Shown piece by piece: positions 28,002 to 36,172 of a stretch of 64,000 bases of DNA. The position numbers and the translations under genes are program-made. Source of the DNA: UBA7330 sp965243485 (GTDB taxonomy: Bacteria > Bacteroidota > Bacteroidia > Cytophagales > Cyclobacteriaceae); the NCBI GenBank assembly GCA_965243485.1, contig CBDEVP010000001.1, positions 4,588,001 to 4,652,000 of the forward strand, given 5' to 3'. The notes beneath the pieces are model-generated. The model was not told the DNA's origin, did not search any database, and was given only the letters and a program-made list of their open reading frames with translations. Each line of letters opens with the position of its first letter. Position 1 is the stretch's first letter.

Positions 28002-28442
28002 TCAAGACCTCATTAATCTCATTTCCAAATATTTATTGGTAAATCCCACCTTCTCATAAAGCTTTCGGGCAGGATTATCTGGCTCAACATGCAAGGCTAT
28101 GCTTCCTTCGGCTTCCTCGATCGCTTTTTCCATCAATTTCTTTCCGAGTCCTTTTCCTCGCTGATCGCGATGAGTGGCAATGTACACAAGTATATTTTCG
28201 GGAATGTACCCTTCCATACCGGTTTTATTCACCACCACTGCTCCCACCACCTGGTTGGATTCATACCCGACAATCACAAAGCCACCGGGAGTGATACCGA
28301 TATTCAGTGCATAATTGATCGCTTTCATGATATCCTCTTTTTTATCACCGTATTGATCCAGGTGCTCAAATAGGAAATCTCTGATTTGTTGTAGTTGAAC
28401 CAATCCGGCTGTTCCGGCTGGTTTTAAAACTTCTATCTTCAT
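28002..28442 (-). CDS. GNAT family N-acetyltransferase
   Basis: 146 residues. The acetyl-CoA pyrophosphate loop is QRGKGLGKKLM (R/QxxGxG/A), preceded by ENILVYIATHRD and followed by IALHVEPDNPARKLYEKVGF, the classical end of a GNAT domain. The substrate is unknown. Its ATG overlaps the symporter stop by 4 bp (28439-28442) and its stop touches the M20 gene, so it belongs to the transport/racemase operon. An acetyltransferase beside a deacylase suggests that the operon handles N-acylated amino acids or small amines; this is inference. Confidence 0.88.
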   Translation of the reverse strand: MKIEVLKPAGTAGLVQLQQIRDFLFEHLDQYGDKKEDIMKAINYALNIGITPGGFVIVGYESNQVVGAVVVNKTGMEGYIPENILVYIATHRDQRGKGLGKKLMEKAIEEAEGSIALHVEPDNPARKLYEKVGFTNKYLEMRLMRS

Positions 28443-29872
28443 GTTTTGCTTGTGGTTAGGGTTTTATTCAAAAGAAAAAATGTGATCAGGGATACGGAGA
28501 TACCATAAATATTAGCATCCAGGTTTAGTGGTAGTTCGACATTAATGATGATGAGACTGATCGTGGTCAACCCACCCAATAACATGCTGAAAAATGCTGC
28601 ATTGGGATTTGGTTTTTTCAGGAACAATCCGGCCAGGACGGGAATAAAAAGCCCCGAAACCATAAATGCGTATGAATAAAGCATCAGCTCCAGCACACTT
28701 TGCATAAAAGAGGCCAGTAGCAAAGCCAGCACCCCGATGATCAGTGTAAAGAGCTGAGAGAGTTTTAGAAATTTCTTGGTATCTGTCCCTTTAAATCCGA
28801 TAATGTCAGTCACCAGATTTCCGGAAGAGGCCATTAAACAACTGTCCGCCGTGGAAAGCACAGCTGAGAAGTATGCCGACATCATCAATCCGGTAAGACC
28901 CACAGGAAGTACTGTGCGCAGAAGAAGTGGTAAGCCCACTTCGGAATCCATACCGGAAGCTGAGGCATAACCGGCATATTCAAACATTCCCTGATCTGCT
29001 GCAACACGACCAAACATACCTAAAAGTACACCCATCATAGCCATAATTGGCCATTCGAAAAAACCTGCAATGTACCAGGCTCTTTGCGCATCCTTTTTGC
29101 TCTTACAGGCATAAATCCTTTGGTATAGGGTCATGCCGACAAACCATATAGGTATGATCGTTACACCCCAATTGACCAGGTCCTGCCAGGTGAGATTCGC
29201 AAAACTCAAAAAACCATCGGGAATATTATTGGTAAGACCTTCGTATCCACCAATCGCTGTGTAACCCAAAGGCAATCCAATAAAGATCAGCCCGGAAAGT
29301 AGCAAAGCCCATTGAATGGTATCCGTGTAAATAACGGCTTTAAGTCCTCCCATCACAGTATAGACGACTGCAATGGTACCCATGATAAAAAGTGCATTTT
29401 GAAGACTTAGATCAACGAACGTGGAGGACGCAAGTTTGGCTCCGGCTAGCAGTTGTGAGCTTGTAAATCCTGCATAGCCGATGGCTGAGATCAGACCGGC
29501 AAGCAATGCGGTCTTTTTGTCATAAAATATTTTAAAGATCTCAGGAAAGGTGTAGAGCTTCTTGAATTGGGGCATCTCAGTAATTCTGGGTATCAAAATC
29601 ACTGCAGCCAACCAGGCTCCGAGGAGTCCCGTAAACAACATCCACGAACCGGAAATGCCCATGGTGAATCCAAGACCTCCCAGTCCAATGGAAAAACCAC
29701 CACCCACATCGGTCGCAACCACTGACAAACCCACGTGCCAGCTACTCATACCTCTACCGCCTACATAATAATCGTCTGTGCTTTTATTGGATTTCAGGAA
29801 ATAAACACCAACACCAAGCATCAGAATCATGTACACAATAAATACGGTGAGGTCTATCCAATGAATTTCCAA
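28439..29872 (-). CDS. Sodium:solute symporter (SSS family)
   Basis: 477 residues, 13 or so helices. The N-terminal DDYYVGGRGMSSWHVGLSVV and TDVGGGFSIGLGGLGF are hallmarks of the SSS family (SGLT/PutP-like); GGLKAVIYTDTIQWAL is the conserved fifth-helix region. It brings an organic solute into the cell with sodium. Being first in the operon with an acylase and racemases, an amino acid or N-acyl-amino acid is the likeliest cargo. The upstream 78 bp (29873-29950) hold no clear promoter on the minus strand, so the start of transcription is unclear. Confidence 0.93.
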   Translation of the reverse strand: MEIHWIDLTVFIVYMILMLGVGVYFLKSNKSTDDYYVGGRGMSSWHVGLSVVATDVGGGFSIGLGGLGFTMGISGSWMLFTGLLGAWLAAVILIPRITEMPQFKKLYTFPEIFKIFYDKKTALLAGLISAIGYAGFTSSQLLAGAKLASSTFVDLSLQNALFIMGTIAVVYTVMGGLKAVIYTDTIQWALLLSGLIFIGLPLGYTAIGGYEGLTNNIPDGFLSFANLTWQDLVNWGVTIIPIWFVGMTLYQRIYACKSKKDAQRAWYIAGFFEWPIMAMMGVLLGMFGRVAADQGMFEYAGYASASGMDSEVGLPLLLRTVLPVGLTGLMMSAYFSAVLSTADSCLMASSGNLVTDIIGFKGTDTKKFLKLSQLFTLIIGVLALLLASFMQSVLELMLYSYAFMVSGLFIPVLAGLFLKKPNPNAAFFSMLLGGLTTISLIIINVELPLNLDANIYGISVSLITFFLLNKTLTTSKT

Positions 29873-29950
29873 AACAATTAGTTATCTGATTAAACATGAC
29901 CGCCAATCTATAAAAATCAACCACCTGACCACAGCAATGTTTAAGATTTC

Positions 29951-31264
29951 TCAGTATTGTCCGGAATTAGAACCCTGCAGGTATTCGTAAATCCAGGCAT
30001 GAATCTGTGGCCTGATATTCAAGTCGTAAATCGCTCGCTGTTCACGGGTCGGGTACACACGATTGGACAGAAAAATGTAAAGCAGGTCATATTTGGGATC
30101 CGCCCAAACAAATGTACCAGTATATCCCGAATGTCCAAAACTATAAACACTCGCCTGCTTTGCCACACTGCTAAGCCTCGGATCATATGTAAGGAGCGGC
30201 TTATCAAAGCCCAATCCCCTCCTGCTTTCGTTGGAAGGGTACTGGTAGGAGGTAAAAAGCTCAATGGTTGCAGCTGCAAGATATCTTTTTCCCTCGTATT
30301 CACCTCCGTTGAGCAGCATCTGCCAGACTTTTGACAGGTCTGAAGCATTTGCAAAAAGTCCTGCATGACCGGAAACACCCTTCATAAGAATGGCACCTTC
30401 GTCATGGACTGTACCATGGATATTTTCCATCCTGAAAAATGTGTCTATTTCAGTGGGGACAATCTGAAAGTGTTCGTATTCGTCCAAAGGATTGAAACCG
30501 ATGGTGGTTGCGCCCAGGGAATCATAATAGTGATATCTGAGAAATGCTTCATATTCCATGCTTGTAAGATTTTTCACAATCTCTGGTACGAGATAAAAGA
30601 ACAGGTCAGAATAGATATATTTTTTCTCCTTGTGATAGGTGGATCTCCTTATCTTCTTCTTGATTTTTTTATAAAGGTCAACATGAGCGTATTTCCCCTC
30701 TGCGACTTTAAAAGGGTACGCTTCCGAGGGTTCATCAGCAAGCGTTTTGGACTTGTATTGCCCATTTTTCTTTTTGATCTCCTCATGGAATTTTATCCAG
30801 CTTTGAAGTCCGGCCTGATGAGACAATGCTTCCCTCACTGTTGACCGCCCCCGCTTATTCCATCCAAAACCCTTTACGTATTCCTTTATAGGTTCATCCA
30901 GATCGATGAGATCCATTTCATAAAGTTTCATCATCGCCAGTACGCCTCCGGTTGTCTTTGACACGGACGCCAGATCGTAGATATCCTGAAAATGCACGGG
31001 CATAATACTATCATAGGTATGAAAGCCATAGGATTTAGAAAAAAATGCTTCACCCTGATGAAGACCGTATACGATACATCCCGGGAAAGCCCTGGATTCA
31101 ATACCTTTTTGGACCAGGCTGTCTACTTTTTGATTTAGTAATTCAACTCCGGAAATAGATTTTACCGTGGAGTCCATGATATAATAGGCTGAATCCACCT
31201 GGCTCGAAGCCTTCGTCCAGACAATATTCAAGAATAAAAGAATAACAATTGTTTTAATAGACAT
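29951..31264 (-). CDS. Exported class C beta-lactamase-like serine hydrolase
   Basis: About 437 residues from the ATG at 31264, which puts a clean signal peptide (SIKTIVILLFLNIVWTKASSQ) at the N-terminus; the longer frame from 31348 would overlap the divergent gene. The catalytic SxxK is S100-V-S-K103 in YDLASVSKTTGG, the second motif is YSDLFFYL, and the third is FGHSGYTGT (HxG replacing KTG), as in the esterase/penicillin-binding branch of the family. Probably a periplasmic esterase or D-aminopeptidase/carboxypeptidase. Transcribed divergently from the serine-synthesis gene 37 bp away. Confidence 0.9.
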   Translation of the reverse strand: MSIKTIVILLFLNIVWTKASSQVDSAYYIMDSTVKSISGVELLNQKVDSLVQKGIESRAFPGCIVYGLHQGEAFFSKSYGFHTYDSIMPVHFQDIYDLASVSKTTGGVLAMMKLYEMDLIDLDEPIKEYVKGFGWNKRGRSTVREALSHQAGLQSWIKFHEEIKKKNGQYKSKTLADEPSEAYPFKVAEGKYAHVDLYKKIKKKIRRSTYHKEKKYIYSDLFFYLVPEIVKNLTSMEYEAFLRYHYYDSLGATTIGFNPLDEYEHFQIVPTEIDTFFRMENIHGTVHDEGAILMKGVSGHAGLFANASDLSKVWQMLLNGGEYEGKRYLAAATIELFTSYQYPSNESRRGLGFDKPLLTYDPRLSSVAKQASVYSFGHSGYTGTFVWADPKYDLLYIFLSNRVYPTREQRAIYDLNIRPQIHAWIYEYLQGSNSGQY

Positions 31265-31281
31265 CAAGGTATTTATTTTTG
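31249..31281 (+). promoter_or_regulatory. Promoter of the SerB-SerA fusion gene
   Basis: TTG at 31249-31251 and TATTTTTG at 31274-31281 are spaced by 22 nt, matching TTG-N-TAnnTTTG. Transcription would start near 31288, leaving a leader of only about 15 nt before the ATG at 31302. The -33 box lies inside the start of the divergent serine-hydrolase gene, so the two promoters are interleaved. Confidence 0.6.
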
Positions 31282-31301
31282 CGGCCTGATTGAGCGAACT
31301 T

Positions 31302-33194
31302 ATGGAAAATCCAAAACATTTTGTTATTGATTTTGACAGTACTTTCACCCGCGTAGAGGCTTTGGATGTGCTGGGAGAAATTTCTTTGAAAAATCATAAG
31401 GACAAAAATGTTGCATTAAATAAGGTAAAGGAGATCACTGATCTGGGCATGGAAGGCAAACTTTCATTCAGGGAATCTCTGAAGCAAAGAATTGAAACGC
31501 TGCAGGCCAACCGGTCTCATTTGCCGGAACTTGTTGAAAAACTCAGCACTCAGGTTTCTAAATCATTTGTCAGAAACAAGGAATTTATCCGTAAGTATGC
31601 TGACAATATCTATATCGTTTCCAATGGGTTTAAAGATTTCATCGTTCCGATCGTGAAGTCTTATGGGATACCTGAAACCAGGGTTTTTGCCAATGAGTTT
31701 GTGTATGATGAGGAAGGAAATATTGTTGGATTTAATTCCGATAACCTCTTGTCTGAAAACAACGGTAAACCCAGACAGATCAAGGAATTAAATCTCAACG
31801 GTGAGATCTACGTACTTGGAGATGGCTACACGGATTACGAAATCAAAAAAGCGGGTATCGCACATAAATTCTATGCCTTTACAGAAAATGTGAGGCGCGA
31901 AAAAGTGCTGGAAAATGCTGACCATGAAGCCCCAACTCTTGATGAATTCTTATATGTAAATAAAATGCAACGAGCGCTCTCATATCCAAAAAACAGGATC
32001 AATGTCCTGCTACTTGAAAACATCCATGATCATGGAATCCAAAAGCTCAAAGAGGAAGGATATAATGTAGAGGTCTATCCTGCAGGCATGGATGAGGATG
32101 AACTGATAGAAGCGATAAAGGATGTTTCGATCTTAGGTATCCGGTCAAAAACACAGGTCACCAAAAAGGTGCTTGATCATGCCAAACGTTTGCATGCAAT
32201 TGGCGCCTTCTGTATCGGCACCAATCAAATCGATCTCACAACCGCTCTCGATAAGGGGATTGCTGTTTTTAATGCCCCTTTTTCCAATACCCGGTCGGTG
32301 GTGGAGCTGGTGATTGGAGAAATGATCATGCTCATCCGAAATCTTCCGGATAAGATCCGCCTGATGCATGAGGGTAAATGGGATAAATCAGCTAAAAACA
32401 GTTTTGAAATCAGGAACAAGGTCCTTGGCATCGTGGGATATGGAAATATAGGTGCACAGCTTTCGGTCCTGGCAGAGTCCATGGGCATGAAGGTATGCTT
32501 CTATGACCGGGAGGAAAAACTGTCGCTGGGAAATGCAGTTCAGTGCAGTAGTCTATCAGAATTACTGGGTATGGCCGATGTGGTCACCCTGCATGTGGAC
32601 GGACGGCCGGAGAACAAAAATATCATTGGGGAAAAGGAATTTGCCCAAATGAAAGATGGAGTGATCTTTATGAACCTTAGCCGCGGCCATGTGGTGGATA
32701 TTGCCGCATTGAAGCAATACATCCTTTCCGGAAAGATCATTGGTACCAGTGTGGATGTGTTCCCCGAAGAACCCAAAAGCAACAATGATGAATTCATTTC
32801 AGAACTGAGAGGTTTGCCCAATACCATCCTCACCCCACATATCGGAGGAAGCACAAAGGAGGCACAGAAAAATATTGCAGATTTTGTCCCTGGTAAGATC
32901 ATTGATTACATCAATACCGGATCTACCAACAACAGTGTGAATTTCCCAAATATTGTACTTCCGAAACTGAAGGATGCACACCGGTTTATACATATTCATC
33001 ACAATGAACCCGGAGTACTTGCCAAAATCAACCATGTGCTGGCGGAAAACAATCTGAATATTGTTGGTCAGTATCTCAAAACCAATGAAAAGATCGGATA
33101 TGTGATCACGGATATCAATAAGGACTATGAGAAAGAGGTGATCACTTCTTTGAAAAGTATCAAGGCAACGATCAGGTTCCGCGTGCTTTATTGA
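31302..33194 (+). CDS. Phosphoserine phosphatase / phosphoglycerate dehydrogenase fusion with ACT domain
   Basis: About 630 residues. Residues 1-200: HAD phosphatase with D10-F-D12-S-T (nucleophile and acid), and LGDGYTDYEIKKAG as the metal motif, like SerB. Residues about 232-535: D-2-hydroxyacid dehydrogenase with NAD loop GYGNIGAQ (near 379), LSRGHVVD and TPHIGGST (active His near 512), like SerA. Residues about 560-630: ACT domain HHNEPGVLAKINHVLAENN, the likely serine sensor. One chain thus holds the first and last steps of serine synthesis; only the transaminase is separate and follows at 33500. ATG at 31302 is preferred to the in-frame TTG at 31290. Confidence 0.93.
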   Translation: MENPKHFVIDFDSTFTRVEALDVLGEISLKNHKDKNVALNKVKEITDLGMEGKLSFRESLKQRIETLQANRSHLPELVEKLSTQVSKSFVRNKEFIRKYADNIYIVSNGFKDFIVPIVKSYGIPETRVFANEFVYDEEGNIVGFNSDNLLSENNGKPRQIKELNLNGEIYVLGDGYTDYEIKKAGIAHKFYAFTENVRREKVLENADHEAPTLDEFLYVNKMQRALSYPKNRINVLLLENIHDHGIQKLKEEGYNVEVYPAGMDEDELIEAIKDVSILGIRSKTQVTKKVLDHAKRLHAIGAFCIGTNQIDLTTALDKGIAVFNAPFSNTRSVVELVIGEMIMLIRNLPDKIRLMHEGKWDKSAKNSFEIRNKVLGIVGYGNIGAQLSVLAESMGMKVCFYDREEKLSLGNAVQCSSLSELLGMADVVTLHVDGRPENKNIIGEKEFAQMKDGVIFMNLSRGHVVDIAALKQYILSGKIIGTSVDVFPEEPKSNNDEFISELRGLPNTILTPHIGGSTKEAQKNIADFVPGKIIDYINTGSTNNSVNFPNIVLPKLKDAHRFIHIHHNEPGVLAKINHVLAENNLNIVGQYLKTNEKIGYVITDINKDYEKEVITSLKSIKATIRFRVLY

Positions 33195-33227
33195 TGGTTG
33201 TTGTGTATCCAGTTGCTCTTATTTGGC

Positions 33228-33258
33228 AAAAAAAAAGCCCCCGGTGAACCCGAAAGCT
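33228..33258 (-). terminator. Intrinsic terminator of the candidate small RNA
   Basis: On the minus strand, nine base pairs (AGCTTTCGG / CCGGGGGCT, three G-U pairs) with a five-base loop are followed by nine T. On the plus strand the G-U pairs become mismatches and no T tract follows, so this acts only on minus-strand transcription. Confidence 0.7.
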
Positions 33259-33420
33259 TAAAAGCTACCTGAGCATTGTTTAAACCTCCTTTATCCCAGG
33301 ATTTGGGCTGTAAGGAAACAGATCAACTATCCACTGTTATCCTAAATCCACCTGGGTGGAAATGAGGTCCTGATGCAAGACCAGGATGAGGTCCAGTTTT
33401 ACTGCATTACGAGCCCGGTT
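33228..33420 (-). ncRNA. Candidate 6S-like small RNA (rod-shaped, about 193 nt) antisense-oriented between serine genes
   Basis: This stretch has no gene but folds, read on the minus strand, into one long rod. The nested pairs are 33382-33385/33268-33271 (CCTG/CAGG), 33373-33376/33273-33276 (GCAT/ATGC), 33364-33368/33284-33288 (ACCTC/GAGGT), 33353-33356/33295-33298 (CCCA/TGGG), 33344-33349/33299-33304 (GGATTT/AAATCC), 33340-33343/33313-33316 (AGGA/TCCT) and 33334-33337/33318-33321 (ACAG/CTGT). Several internal loops lie between them, and the rod ends in an intrinsic terminator. A single hairpin of about 190 nt broken by internal loops is the shape of 6S RNA; a flavobacterial 6S family exists. 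The 5' end at 33420 is estimated from a weak upstream TTG-N21-TAACATTA element. Homology to 6S was not tested. Confidence 0.5.
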
Positions 33421-33445
33421 ATGTTCTAATGTTAGGTTTAAAACA

Positions 33446-33477
33446 TTTGTCTGCTCAAATAGCTAACCATAAATTTA
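33446..33477 (+). promoter_or_regulatory. Probable promoter of the SerC-like aminotransferase gene
   Basis: TTTG at 33446-33449, a 20-nt spacer and TAAATTTA at 33470-33477 (seven of eight to TAnnTTTG). The expected start near 33484 leaves a leader of about 16 nt before the ATG at 33500. The aminotransferase thus seems to be expressed separately from the SerB-SerA gene. Confidence 0.45.
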
Positions 33478-33499
33478 TCTGATTAAATCGAAAACCAAA

Positions 33500-34573
33500 A
33501 TGTCCAATAAAATATTCTTTACTCCGGGACCAACTCAACTTTTCCATACCTACCATGATCATCTTCGTGAGGCCATCAGATCTGACGTGACCTCCATTTC
33601 CCATCGTGGTAAAACATTTATGCGGATATTTCAGGAAACCTGTGAGCATTTGCGCAACCTGCTGGAGTTACCAGCCGGATATCACATTTATTTTACAGGA
33701 TCAGCCAATGAAATCTGGGAAAGGATCATCCAAAACCTGATTGTTCGAAATTCTCATCATTTCGTCAATGGGGCCTTTGCCAGGAAATTTTATGAATTCG
33801 CACTGCAGTATCAGAAAGAGCCCTCCATCCTGACTTCGGCAAACGGTCAGCCTTATGAGACCCTCTCCGTTTCGAAAGAGACTGAGCTGATCTCGATCAC
33901 ACTCAATGAAACCAGCAATGGGTTCATGTTTCCGGTTGAAGATATCGCAAAGGTGAGAAATGAAAATCCTGATGCCCTGCTGGCCGTAGATGGGGTCAGC
34001 GCTTTCCCTGCCATCCCGCTTGACTTTCGCCTGGTGGACACGGCCTACTTTTCCGTTCAGAAATGTTTTGGCATGCCGGCAGGCCTGGGAGTGTGGATCG
34101 CCAATGAAAGATGCCTTGAAAAAGCTAAAAAACTGGATTCGGATGGGATGATCACCGGATCCTATCATAGCCTGACCACACTGCATAAGCACGCGTTGAA
34201 AAACCAGACGCCCGAAACACCCAATGTATTATCGATCTACATCCTGGGCAAAATAGCTGAAGATATGCTGAGAAGGGGATTGTCAAACCTCAGGAATGAA
34301 ACGGTCTATAAATCGACCATTCTTTATCAGGCTCTTGAAGATCATCAGAGCATCAGTCCGTTCATCAACGACAAGAAGTACCGGTCAAAAACCGTAATTG
34401 TGGCTGATACGCCCGGTGGAGGTAAATCAGTGATCGAATCATTTGGCAGGAAGGGATGGATTGTGGGGTCCGGATATGGGGACCAAAAATCAGATCAGAT
34501 AAGAATTGCTAATTTTCCAATGCATTCAAAAGAAGTGGTAGAACAACTTTGTGATTTTCTTGTTCATCAATAA
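33500..34573 (+). CDS. Class V aminotransferase, likely phosphoserine aminotransferase
   Basis: 357 residues. The opening IFFTPGPTQL and SISHRGKTF, Asp164 in AVDGVSAFP (binds the PLP ring nitrogen) and Lys188 in YFSVQKCFGMPAG (Schiff base) identify a fold I class V aminotransferase of the SerC/alanine-glyoxylate type. By motif alone SerC and related enzymes are not separable; the neighbouring SerB-SerA fusion, which lacks only this step, makes conversion of 3-phosphohydroxypyruvate to phosphoserine the best assignment. Length is normal for SerC. The candidate small RNA lies between the two genes in opposite orientation. Confidence 0.85.
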   Translation: MSNKIFFTPGPTQLFHTYHDHLREAIRSDVTSISHRGKTFMRIFQETCEHLRNLLELPAGYHIYFTGSANEIWERIIQNLIVRNSHHFVNGAFARKFYEFALQYQKEPSILTSANGQPYETLSVSKETELISITLNETSNGFMFPVEDIAKVRNENPDALLAVDGVSAFPAIPLDFRLVDTAYFSVQKCFGMPAGLGVWIANERCLEKAKKLDSDGMITGSYHSLTTLHKHALKNQTPETPNVLSIYILGKIAEDMLRRGLSNLRNETVYKSTILYQALEDHQSISPFINDKKYRSKTVIVADTPGGGKSVIESFGRKGWIVGSGYGDQKSDQIRIANFPMHSKEVVEQLCDFLVHQ

Positions 34574-34610
34574 AATGAGTTACCTAAGAAATTTAACATC
34601 AAAATCCCAT

Positions 34611-34618
34611 TAATTTTG
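34611..34618 (+). promoter_or_regulatory. -7 element upstream of the universal stress gene
   Basis: TAATTTTG matches TAnnTTTG fully, 55 nt before the ATG at 34673. No good TTG box is found 17-23 nt upstream, so regulation by an activator or another sigma factor is possible. Confidence 0.35.
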
Positions 34619-34672
34619 CACAGAGATTGCACCAATTGAACTACCTAAATTCTCAATACTACGTAACAACTA

Positions 34673-35596
34673 ATGTACAAATTCAATAAAATTATTGTTG
34701 GGCTGGATCTGTCTGATCTTGATAAGGATCTGATGGCAGCAGCATCTAAGATCAGTGCACTCTCGGGAGCCAAGGAAGTTTATTTTATCAATGTGATCAA
34801 AGAATTCAGCATCCCCGATAAACTGAAAAAAGAATTTCCTGACATTGTAGACAGAGCCATTGAAGACAGACGAAAGTCGATTGAGGAGGAAGTAAAAAAG
34901 AATTTCAAGCATGAAGATGCCCATGTTGTGATCAAGGTTTTGATCGAGCAGGGTCCCATCACCAAATCTTTTATGCGATTGATCCAGCAGTATAAGATAG
35001 ACCTGATTGTGTTGGGTAAAAAGAATGAGAAAGAGGCTGGCGGTGTCCTGGTGAGTAGAATTGCCCGACGAGCTGGCTGTTCGCTTCTGATGATTCCAAA
35101 GGGCCCATTATCTTTCAAAACCATTCACGTACCAACAGATTTTTCAAATTACTCGGTTCGTGCTTTAGAAAAAGCGGTCACCTTCGCCCGCAGGTCCAAA
35201 GAACCTACAAAACTGATCATTCAGCATGTTTTTCAGGTTCCGGTAGGCTATCACTACACCGGCAAAAGCTTCAAAGAGTTTGCGGAGATCATGAAAGACA
35301 ATGCCAAAATTGAATACAGGAGGTTCATTTCAAAGGTAAAAACCGATGGTCTGGATATTGAAGAAATGTACACCATTGATAAAAATGATGATGTGATCAG
35401 TGTCATTTATTCAACCTCTAAAAAGATCAAAGCTGATATGATCATCATTGGTGCAAAAGGAAAAACAGCAACAGCAGCCATATTTATCGGAAGCAAGGCG
35501 GAGAAACTTGTCACCCTGGATTCAGACATTCCTGTACTGGTGATCAGACCCAAAGGCAAAGTGACAGGATTTATAGAAGCTTTGCAGGAAATTTAG
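34673..35596 (+). CDS. Tandem-domain universal stress protein
   Basis: 307 residues, two UspA domains (about 1-143 and 147-295). The second holds the complete ATP-binding signature G-2x-G-9x-GS, in IIIGAKGKTATAAIFIGSKAE. In the first the same place reads LGKKNEKEAGGVLVSRIA, a degraded form that probably no longer binds ATP. Such two-domain proteins are often induced by starvation or respiratory stress. Its TAG overlaps the stop of the convergent MarR gene (35593-35596). Its own -7 box lies 55 nt upstream. Confidence 0.9.
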   Translation: MYKFNKIIVGLDLSDLDKDLMAAASKISALSGAKEVYFINVIKEFSIPDKLKKEFPDIVDRAIEDRRKSIEEEVKKNFKHEDAHVVIKVLIEQGPITKSFMRLIQQYKIDLIVLGKKNEKEAGGVLVSRIARRAGCSLLMIPKGPLSFKTIHVPTDFSNYSVRALEKAVTFARRSKEPTKLIIQHVFQVPVGYHYTGKSFKEFAEIMKDNAKIEYRRFISKVKTDGLDIEEMYTIDKNDDVISVIYSTSKKIKADMIIIGAKGKTATAAIFIGSKAEKLVTLDSDIPVLVIRPKGKVTGFIEALQEI

Positions 35597-36042
35597 CCTC
35601 TTAACTTATCTAAAAGCATATTTAGCTGCTCGCATTCCTTGTCTGAAAGATTCTTATGATCACTTTCCCAGTGATCCAGCGCCACATCAATTTTTTTGAG
35701 CAGATCCAGACCCGCCGGAGAAATGATGACGTCTACGGCTCTGCGATCGTTTGAGCATTGCTTTCGTTCGACCAGCCCCTTGGCTTCTAGTTTATCGACA
35801 ATTCTACTGGCATTGGAGCTTTTGTCAAGCATTCGTTCAATTAAGAGGTTAATTGTTGCCGGCCTGGGGTACTGACCCCGCAAAATCCTCAGTATGTTGA
35901 ATTGCGGCATGGTCAGGCCGAATTCTTTGAAGATCGTAGCCTGCCTCGTTCCAAGCCAGGAATTGGTATATATGATGTTTATGATGGCTTTATTAAGCTC
36001 ATTCTTAAACTTCGACTGCTTAATATCTTCTGTAATTCCCAT
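35593..36042 (-). CDS. MarR family transcriptional regulator
   Basis: About 149 residues. The winged-helix core reads GLTMPQFNILRILRGQYP, then a recognition helix LIERMLDKSSNASRIVDKLEAKGL and a wing with ERKQCSNDRRAVDVIIS, the DRR motif being a MarR hallmark. Helices at both ends form the dimer interface. I start at the ATG at 36042 (MGITEDIKQ) rather than 36072, because the upstream codons overlap a palindrome that could be its operator. The ligand is unknown. Divergent from the sigma-factor operon, which it may control. Confidence 0.9.
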   Translation of the reverse strand: MGITEDIKQSKFKNELNKAIINIIYTNSWLGTRQATIFKEFGLTMPQFNILRILRGQYPRPATINLLIERMLDKSSNASRIVDKLEAKGLVERKQCSNDRRAVDVIISPAGLDLLKKIDVALDHWESDHKNLSDKECEQLNMLLDKLRG

Positions 36043-36052
36043 AAGGTACAAA

Positions 36053-36065
36053 TACATAATATGTA
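36053..36065. promoter_or_regulatory. Palindrome next to the MarR gene, possible operator
   Basis: TACATAATATGTA is a perfect inverted repeat (TACATA / TATGTA around a central A), 11 bp upstream of the MarR start. MarR dimers commonly bind such AT-rich palindromes over their own promoters. Confidence 0.4.
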
Positions 36066-36172
36066 ACAACATTTAAATTAAAGAAATTTCAGATTTTTAA
36101 AAATTTTCGATCCCGAATTAAACTTTTTGATTTATTTCCAATCTAAAGTAGCATAACACCTGATAGCTTTTT

